Part shown: positions 58,510 to 64,000 of the stretch, piece after piece
How positions within the stretch are numbered: the stretch's first letter is position 1
Layout of the letters: every line of letters begins with the position of its first letter
Assembly: GCF_000092825.1 (NCBI RefSeq)
Contig: NC_014168.1
Location: 859,946-923,945, forward strand
Direction: 5' to 3'
Origin: Segniliparus rotundus DSM 44985
Lineage (GTDB): Bacteria > Actinomycetota > Actinomycetes > Mycobacteriales > Mycobacteriaceae
Length of the DNA: 64,000 bases
Notes under the pieces: generated by a model
What the model was told of the DNA's origin: nothing
Seen by the model: only the letters and a program-made list of their open reading frames with translations
Databases searched by the model: none
Position numbers and translations under genes: made by a program

Positions 58510-59014
58510 CTTGATCCGCGAGGCTGTCCCGGACGGCGGGGCTCGGCGAAGCCAACAGGCCCGCGATGTGTGCCTGCGCCAGCTGACCGTCCGGGCTCGC
58601 AGCCGCGCCGAGCTTGACCGAAAACTTGTCGAGAAAGGTTTCGAACAAGAGGTCCGGGCCGAGGTTCTGGACCGATTGGCCGAGGTCGGCCTCATCAACG
58701 ACCGGCAGTTCGCCGAGAACTTCGTGAAAAGCAAGCACGAGGGCAACGGGAAGACAGGTGTCGCGTTGGCGCACGCGATGCGTCAACGCGGGCTCGCCGA
58801 AACCGATGTGGAGGCTGCTCTCGAGCAGATAACCCCAGAGCAGCAGGAAGCCAAAGCTCGAGAGCTGGTACAGAAGAAACTGCGCGGCGCCGTCGACCCT
58901 CGTGATCAACGGCTCGTCGTCCGCTTGGTCGGCATGCTCGCCCGACGGGGCTACGGCTCCGGTCTCGCCCTTCGAGTGGTCCGCTCGGAACTCCAGGTTT
59001 TCGCGGCGGAATAG
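58499..59014 (+). CDS. recX: RecA modulator RecX
   Basis: 171 residues, TTG start at 58499 overlapping recA by 11 bp. Three three-helix repeats of the RecX fold can be seen: [45 protein letters not shown]...[19 protein letters not shown], and [23 protein letters not shown]. It limits RecA filament growth. Translational coupling keeps its level tied to RecA. Confidence 0.93.
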   Translation: MTSDLIREAVPDGGARRSQQARDVCLRQLTVRARSRAELDRKLVEKGFEQEVRAEVLDRLAEVGLINDRQFAENFVKSKHEGNGKTGVALAHAMRQRGLAETDVEAALEQITPEQQEAKARELVQKKLRGAVDPRDQRLVVRLVGMLARRGYGSGLALRVVRSELQVFAAE

Positions 59015-59048
59015 TCCGTCAAGCGGCCACGCCCCTCGGATGCGAAGC

Positions 59049-60050
59049 TCAAGAAGCGTCGCTGCTGACGGGATAGAATTGCTTGTACCAGCGCCGCAAG
59101 GCTTTGATCCCGTTCTCGTGCGGCAACATCACCGGGCGCGGCTGATGGATCTTCATGTCCCAGATCCGCATTTCGTGGCGAACCTCGGGGAAGGCGAGCC
59201 GTTTGAACAAGAACTTGTACAGCGGCACGAGGAAGGGCGCCTTCGCAGGCTTGCGAAGCAGGTACAGCATGCGGATCTCGCTGGTCGTGTCATCGACGGG
59301 AGTTGTCAGCGCGATTGCGGTCACGGACAGCGCGCGGCCGTGCGTGCGAACAACCATCACACCGGGCCCGTACATCGAGCAGTCGAAGGTGTTGTCGAGT
59401 TCAAAGCCCAGCACGCTGCGCCGAATTCTCCCCCGCAACTCGGCGAACGGCCCGTCTGGCTGCAAGTTCTGAATCGGCGGTTCGCTTTGTTTGTGGATGT
59501 AGTGGAAATGCGACTCGTCCACGATGTTCTCGCGCATCTCCTGGATGTGCACTCGAACGCGAACTCGGTCGTCAATAGGGCTCGCGAACTGATGCGACAC
59601 CGTCTCAGGGATTGGTTTGGGCTCCCAGGCAGGTTCGCCGGGACCCACGTACACGAAGATCAGCCCGCTGTGCTCAAGGACCGGCAGTCCGGCTATGGAA
59701 ACCTTCGGCGTCCGCTGCGAGAAGGGGGCGAGCACGCACGCCCCCTGCGCGTCGAACCGCCAGCCATGGAAGGGGCATTCCACCGTGCCGTCCACCAGTT
59801 TTCCCCCGCCGAGATGCGCGCCGTAATGGGGACAGTAGGCGTCGCGGACAGTGGCTTTTCCGTCCGGCCCTCGGAAAGCGATCAGCGCTTTTCCGAAATA
59901 GTGCAGGCTCGCCAACTTGTTCCGGGGAAGCTCCTTGCTGCGCAGCACCGCATACCAGCCGAACGGGACGAAAGGCATCGGGTACGTGTCCGCTTGAGCA
60001 TCCCGGACGACCGACGAAGGATGGAAGATGGCTTTTGGCCGGGCTGGCAT
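59049..60050 (-). CDS. Rieske-type [2Fe-2S] oxygenase (steroid oxygenase-like)
   Basis: 333 residues from ATG 60050 (TTG at 60056 also possible). The Rieske motif C-x-H-x16-C-x2-H is complete (YCPHYGAHLGG...VECPFHGWRF) and the non-haem iron triad appears as NIVDESHFHYIH. The set, with length near 330-380, matches KshA/DAF36-like monooxygenases that act on sterols. No reductase partner is adjacent. A cholesterol or terpene substrate is plausible, not shown. Confidence 0.85.
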   Translation of the reverse strand: MPARPKAIFHPSSVVRDAQADTYPMPFVPFGWYAVLRSKELPRNKLASLHYFGKALIAFRGPDGKATVRDAYCPHYGAHLGGGKLVDGTVECPFHGWRFDAQGACVLAPFSQRTPKVSIAGLPVLEHSGLIFVYVGPGEPAWEPKPIPETVSHQFASPIDDRVRVRVHIQEMRENIVDESHFHYIHKQSEPPIQNLQPDGPFAELRGRIRRSVLGFELDNTFDCSMYGPGVMVVRTHGRALSVTAIALTTPVDDTTSEIRMLYLLRKPAKAPFLVPLYKFLFKRLAFPEVRHEMRIWDMKIHQPRPVMLPHENGIKALRRWYKQFYPVSSDAS

Positions 60051-60216
60051 CGCCAAACTTTAACATCAGTGACATCTCAGGAACTTGGTCGCCGTCCAAT
60101 GATTTGAAAATGTCAATCCGAGTCAGGCCCGGGGTGACGCCGTGCGCGGAGCCCGTTTGGAGCGTCTCTGATCTTCTTGAACGCTGGTTTTTGAGAGCTT
60201 CAGTATGCTGTGAAGC

Positions 60217-61479
60217 ATGGCGTGTCAGCCTTGGAGCACAGATCTTCTCGTCGTCGGCGCTGGTCCTGCGGGTTCTTCTGCTGCGGCGTGGGCAGCCCGC
60301 GGCGGGCGGGAAGTGTTGCTCGTCGACGCGGCGGTCTTTCCGAGGGACAAGACCTGTGGTGACGGGCTCACCCCGCGCGCGGTGAAGGAATTGGCAGCGC
60401 TGGGCTTGGGGGATTGGGTCCGAAGCCGCGTCATGGTCCAGAGCCTCGTGTTCGCGGGCGCGGGTAAAGAGGTCGAGCGGTTCTGGCCGCGTGGGAGTTT
60501 TCCGAGTTACGCGAGCGCGGTGCCCCGGACTGTGTTGGACGACCGTCTCCGTGAGCTTGCAGTCGCGAGCGGGGCGCGGATGCTCCAGGGGGAGAAAGCG
60601 GTGGATGTCGAGAGCGACGGCGACCGGGTGCTGGCAGTGGTCCTCAACACGCCGCAGGGGATTCGGCGAATCCGCTGTCAAAAGTTGATCGTTGCTGACG
60701 GCTCTCGGTCCACCGTGGGCACGGCGTTGGGCCGCGTTTGGCATCGCAACACCCCGTACGGGGTGGCGGTCCGCGCGTATATGCCCTCCGAGCATGCCGA
60801 AAGGCAGAAGATGGTCTTGCATTGGGACGCGGTGCAAAACGATCAGGGCAGGGCCGAGCTCGGGTATGGCTGGGTTTTCCCGCTGGGCGAGGCAAGCGGG
60901 CGGGCGAACATCGGCGTGGGGCGTATAGCCGTCGCTCCCGAGCAGCGGGTCGGCGGCCTTCGCTCCCAGCTGGTCCGACACGCAGCACGCCTTCGCGGTC
61001 GGTTCGGCCTCTTCGGCGAACCAGATCAGTTCGCGTCCGCGCTGCTGCCCCTCGGCGGCGCGGTCACCGGGGTGTCGGGGCGGAACTGGATGCTGGTCGG
61101 GGACGCAGCCGGGTGTGTCTATCCGCTCAACGGCGAGGGCATCGATTACGCGCTCGAGACGGGGCGGCTGGCCGCCGCCCAGCTCGGGGCCGAGGACTTC
61201 GCAGAACTTTGGCCAAACCTTCTTCGGACGCGATTCGGCGCGGAGTTCTCCCTGGCCCGACGAATGCTGGGCGTCGTGTCGGATCCTGGACGCTTCAGGG
61301 CCGCGATGGGTGCTGCGTTTCGGCTCCCCCCCAGACTGTCAGAGGCAACCATGCTCAGGATCGCTTCCAACTTGGTCTCCGAGGAGGACCATGATCTGAT
61401 CGCGTGGATCTCGCGAAAGGCGGGCGCCCTGTCGCGGCGATACGACCGCGAACCGCTCTTCGGGGCACATCCGATGTGA
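60217..61479 (+). CDS. Geranylgeranyl reductase-family flavoprotein (MenJ-like)
   Basis: 420 residues. FAD-binding GxGxxG in LLVVGAGPAGSSAAAWAA; FPRDKTCGDGLTPRAVKEL (the PxxYxWxCGDGL-like substrate motif of the family); second FAD motif NWMLVGDAAGCVYPLNGEGIDYALETG. These enzymes reduce isoprenoid double bonds; in mycobacteria MenJ (Rv0561c) reduces menaquinone's second isoprene. GCTTCA...TGAAGC (60197-60216) forms a palindrome just before the ATG, of unknown role. Confidence 0.85.
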   Translation: MACQPWSTDLLVVGAGPAGSSAAAWAARGGREVLLVDAAVFPRDKTCGDGLTPRAVKELAALGLGDWVRSRVMVQSLVFAGAGKEVERFWPRGSFPSYASAVPRTVLDDRLRELAVASGARMLQGEKAVDVESDGDRVLAVVLNTPQGIRRIRCQKLIVADGSRSTVGTALGRVWHRNTPYGVAVRAYMPSEHAERQKMVLHWDAVQNDQGRAELGYGWVFPLGEASGRANIGVGRIAVAPEQRVGGLRSQLVRHAARLRGRFGLFGEPDQFASALLPLGGAVTGVSGRNWMLVGDAAGCVYPLNGEGIDYALETGRLAAAQLGAEDFAELWPNLLRTRFGAEFSLARRMLGVVSDPGRFRAAMGAAFRLPPRLSEATMLRIASNLVSEEDHDLIAWISRKAGALSRRYDREPLFGAHPM

Positions 61480-61499
61480 TCCGCCCGTGAAATGCCAGT

Positions 61500-61760
61500 T
61501 CGATCAGCCCGGTCCGACGGCCCGGTCCGCCGCTGTGCGCGCGAAGCCCTCTCGAGGGTGACCGCGACCATGGTCATGCCCTCCTCGGCGGGAGAAGTCA
61601 TCACGCCGTGGGCTTCTCCCGCCGTTGTGGGTCCAACGCCGAAGTCGGCTCGCCGAAAAGCGTGCCTTCCGGGTCTATCGCGAGGGCCCGCGCGATCGCG
61701 ACGCGTTGTTGCTGCCCGCCGGAGAGCTGCGCCGGACCCGTGCGCGCTTGTTCGCCCCCG
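61500..61760 (-). pseudogene. Eroded remnant of an amino-acid ABC transporter ATPase (GluA/GlnQ-like)
   Basis: On the minus strand, one frame reads [36 protein letters not shown]: the ABC signature LSGGQQQ, then a Walker B in which the catalytic-strand Asp is Gly (LFGEPT). The sequence then breaks off, and another frame reads [13 protein letters not shown], the next piece of the same family (normally [13 protein letters not shown]). The Walker A half is gone, replaced by the upstream region of miaB. In related actinobacteria the gluABCD glutamate transporter lies by recX/miaB, so this is its ghost. Confidence 0.8.
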
Positions 61761-61846
61761 TGGCCTCGATCATTGGCGAGGATGTCTCTGCCATGCGCGC
61801 GCTGCCGTTTTTGGCCGAAACCTGCGTCCACGAGTACCCTTGTTCC

Positions 61847-63337
61847 GTGCCCGAAGACCACCCAGCGAACCGGACGTACGAGTTGCGCACGTTCGGTTGT
61901 CAGATGAACGTGCACGACTCGGAGCGCCTCGCGGGCCTTTTGGAGGCGGACGGGCACGTCAAAGCTGAGGATGGCGCCTCGGCGGACGTGGTCGTGTTCA
62001 ACACCTGCGCCGTGCGGGAGAACGCGGACGACCGGCTGTACGGGACGCTCGGCCATCTGCGGCCGATCAAGGAGGCGAACCCCGGCATGCAGATCGCGGT
62101 CGGCGGCTGCCTCGCGCAGAAAGACGGGGACACAGTGCTGCGCAGGGCCCCGTGGGTGGACGTGGTGTTCGGCACCCACAACATGGGGTCGTTGCCCGCG
62201 CTTTTGCGGCGCGCGCGGCACAACCAGGCAGCGCAGATCGAGATCGTGGACTCGCTCCAAGCCTTCCCGTCCACATTGCCGAGCAAGCGCGACTCGCTGC
62301 ACGCCGGCTGGGTTTCCATCGCTGTGGGCTGCAACAACACCTGCACGTTCTGCATCGTCCCCTCGTTGCGCGGCAAGCAGCTCGACCGCGCGCCGCAGGA
62401 AATTGTCGCCGAGGTCCGCGCCTTGGTCGCCGAAGGCGTGCTGGAAGTGACGCTTTTGGGCCAGAACGTGAACGCCTACGGCTCCTCGTTCGCGGATCCG
62501 GCTCTGCCCCGCGACCGGGGCGCGTTCGCGAAGCTCCTGCGTTCGATGGGCGAGATCGAAGGACTTGAGCGGGTGCGTTTCACCTCGCCGCATCCGGCTG
62601 AGTTCACCGAGGACGTGGTGCTCGCGATGGCTGAGACCCCGAACGTTTGCCCGCATCTGCACATGCCGCTGCAATCCGGATCCGACCGGGTCCTCAAGGC
62701 GATGCGCCGCTCGTACCGCTCCGCAAAATACCTCGGGATCGTGCGCCGGGTGAGAGAACTGCTGCCGGACGCGGCGATCACCACGGACATCATTGTCGGT
62801 TTCCCCGGCGAGACGGAAGAGGATTTCCAAGCGACTCTCGACGTGGTCGCCCAAGCCCGGTTCGCGAGCGCCTACACCTTCCAATACTCCAAGCGGCCGG
62901 GGACTCCGGCCGCCGAGCTGCCCGACCAGATCGACAAGGAGGTCGTCGCGGAGCGTTACCAGCGCCTCGTGGAGTTGCAGGAGCGGATCTGCTTGGAGGA
63001 GAACGAGCAGCAACTGGGACGTGAGGCCGAGCTGCTCGTGTCCGCGCCGCACGAGGGCAAAAAGAACGCGCAGACCTCGCGCCTCTCCGGGCGCAGCCGC
63101 GACGGCAGGCTCGTGCACTTTCTGCCGCCCGAGGGCGCGCAGCTGCGCCCCGGCGACTTCGTCCGCGTCCGGATCGCCCACGCCGCGCCGCATCATCTGA
63201 TCGGGGAGGCCGTGGCGGGGTCGCACCGGCCCACAACAGCGGGCGACCGGTACAGTCGCTCCCAGGCTCTCGAAGAGCCGCCCACGAACAAAAGCGCCGG
63301 GGTGTCCCTCGGTCTGCCTTTGATGCCCGCTCGGTGA
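61847..63337 (+). CDS. miaB: tRNA-2-methylthio-N6-isopentenyladenosine-37 synthase
   Basis: 496 residues from GTG 61847 ([21 protein letters not shown]); the open frame further upstream overlaps the ABC remnant. N-terminal UPF0004 cluster Cys: [22 protein letters not shown]. Radical-SAM cluster: [13 protein letters not shown]-terminal TRAM domain (residues ~385-450). It thiolates and methylates A37 of tRNAs reading U-starting codons. The last ~40 residues are a low-complexity tail. Confidence 0.95.
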   Translation: MPEDHPANRTYELRTFGCQMNVHDSERLAGLLEADGHVKAEDGASADVVVFNTCAVRENADDRLYGTLGHLRPIKEANPGMQIAVGGCLAQKDGDTVLRRAPWVDVVFGTHNMGSLPALLRRARHNQAAQIEIVDSLQAFPSTLPSKRDSLHAGWVSIAVGCNNTCTFCIVPSLRGKQLDRAPQEIVAEVRALVAEGVLEVTLLGQNVNAYGSSFADPALPRDRGAFAKLLRSMGEIEGLERVRFTSPHPAEFTEDVVLAMAETPNVCPHLHMPLQSGSDRVLKAMRRSYRSAKYLGIVRRVRELLPDAAITTDIIVGFPGETEEDFQATLDVVAQARFASAYTFQYSKRPGTPAAELPDQIDKEVVAERYQRLVELQERICLEENEQQLGREAELLVSAPHEGKKNAQTSRLSGRSRDGRLVHFLPPEGAQLRPGDFVRVRIAHAAPHHLIGEAVAGSHRPTTAGDRYSRSQALEEPPTNKSAGVSLGLPLMPAR

Positions 63338-63357
63338 GCGCCCAGGAAGGAAACGCT

Positions 63358-64000
63358 GTGTCCAACCCGTCGATTGGCCGTCCCGGCGCCGAAGATCCGT
63401 TTGAGAAGATGCGTTTCCGGCCCGCGGGACAGGGCCCCAGCGCTGCGGAGCAGAACCCGAGCCCGCACAGCCGGCAGCCCGAGTCCGCGCCTTCGGGCCA
63501 TGTTGCGCCTTCGTGGGGCTGGCAGCAGCACTCGTTCCCCGCGCCTGACCCGCATCAAGGGTTCCCGCCGTCGCATCAGCACGCTCAACAGGCTCCCGCT
63601 CAGTACAGCGCCGCACTGCCGGAGGGGGCCGGGCAGCTCGTGCTGGACACGGGCTTTTTCTGGCTTGCGTGGATCTTCTTCCTCACCGGGCCGTCCGTGC
63701 GTGTCGACGGCGTGGAGCGCGCGCGCAACTGGGGCAAAGCGTTCGTCCCGGTCCCGCCCGGACAGCACCTTGTGGAGGTCTACACCCGGTACTTGTGGCC
63801 GGTCGGGCGGGCAAGCCTGCCGGTGTTCGTGCAGCCGGGACAAACGGCGCCGGTGTTCTACCGCGCCCCGGCTATCGTGTGGTGCAAGGGCGCGATCGGC
63901 CATGAGCCGCAGAAGACCCCGGGCCTGGTGCTCACGTTCGTCATCTTCGGTGCGCTCGCCCTTCTCGCCTGCGTCCTGCCGTTTGTCTCCTTGCTCCTCA
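63358..64000 (+). CDS. Membrane protein with proline/Gln-rich N-terminus (cut by window end)
   Basis: GTG 63358 with GGAAGGAAA upstream; the frame is open to the window end. Residues ~1-90 are Pro/His/Gln/Ser-rich; then a hydrophobic segment ([19 protein letters not shown]), a compact beta domain ([32 protein letters not shown]) and the start of another membrane helix ([20 protein letters not shown]). It corresponds in position to Rv2732c, a conserved membrane protein next to miaB. Function unknown. Confidence 0.8.
   Translation, partial: MSNPSIGRPGAEDPFEKMRFRPAGQGPSAAEQNPSPHSRQPESAPSGHVAPSWGWQQHSFPAPDPHQGFPPSHQHAQQAPAQYSAALPEGAGQLVLDTGFFWLAWIFFLTGPSVRVDGVERARNWGKAFVPVPPGQHLVEVYTRYLWPVGRASLPVFVQPGQTAPVFYRAPAIVWCKGAIGHEPQKTPGLVLTFVIFGALALLACVLPFVSLLL

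Noticed and set aside
60197-60216. GCTTCA-N8-TGAAGC palindrome before the flavoprotein gene as a KstR-type operator
   Set aside because: It does not fit the KstR consensus; a six-base-arm palindrome at one site is too weak to name a regulator.
1-64000. CRISPR arrays
   Set aside because: No set of regularly spaced 23-40-bp repeats with unique spacers; the only regular array has a 12-bp period.

Overview
The window is high-GC actinobacterial DNA, most probably from a mycolic-acid-containing genus of the Mycobacteriales; a small-genome lineage such as Segniliparus is my guess, not a proof. The evidence is gene order. The right third (ftsK, argA, pgsA, cinA, clgR, 35-kDa antigen/pspA, an MGT-type glycosyltransferase, a DUF3046 gene, recA, recX, miaB, a membrane protein) follows the Mycobacterium tuberculosis Rv2748c-Rv2732c neighbourhood. 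The left part has dnaX next to the Rv3722c-type aminotransferase, the SRP RNA and tRNA-Ser(GGA), as around Rv3721c/Rv3722c.

Layout. 1-4.5 kb: the end of kdpD with kdpE and an OsmC gene, then a YgiB-like/YgiC-like/DUF350 trio. 4.5-14.1 kb, minus strand: a small P-loop kinase, dnaX, four tandem overlapping GT87 polyprenyl-phosphate mannosyltransferase paralogues, an aspartate-type aminotransferase and the 4.5S SRP RNA. 14.24-14.33 kb: tRNA-Ser(GGA).

14.33-44.91 kb is an integrated mobile element of about 30.6 kb, bounded by a perfect 67-bp direct repeat of the tRNA-Ser 3' part. It carries a tyrosine integrase, an XRE repressor with three operators at 20-bp spacing, an excisionase-like protein, a P-loop replication-type protein beside a nested inverted repeat with an AT-rich core, and a minus-strand operon around an FtsK/TraB-type translocase. 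There are no capsid, tail or terminase genes, so I read it as an actinomycete integrative and conjugative element (AICE), not a prophage. Ahead of the translocase operon lie eight copies of a 12-bp repeat, a candidate TraB-recognition (clt-like) site. The right half holds a secreted serine protease and a cassette of type VII secretion (ESX)-like helical proteins alternating with lipoproteins, with no ESX core machinery. Part of that cassette (37.0-39.4 kb) has a dense cluster of frameshifts. The right end carries an AT-rich, nuclease-like cargo gene inserted among small broken paralogues.

44.9-64 kb is chromosome again: a TetR/alpha-beta hydrolase pair with visible operators, ftsK, a chromosomal ESX-like pair, a TerC gene behind a manganese (yybP-ykoY) riboswitch whose P1 strand can mask the ribosome-binding site, the argA/pgsA/cinA/clgR/pspA envelope-stress block with a SigE-type promoter, recA-recX behind both LexA and PafBC promoter signals, a Rieske oxygenase, a geranylgeranyl-reductase-type flavoprotein, the eroded remnant of a glutamate ABC transporter ATPase, miaB, and a membrane protein running off the end.
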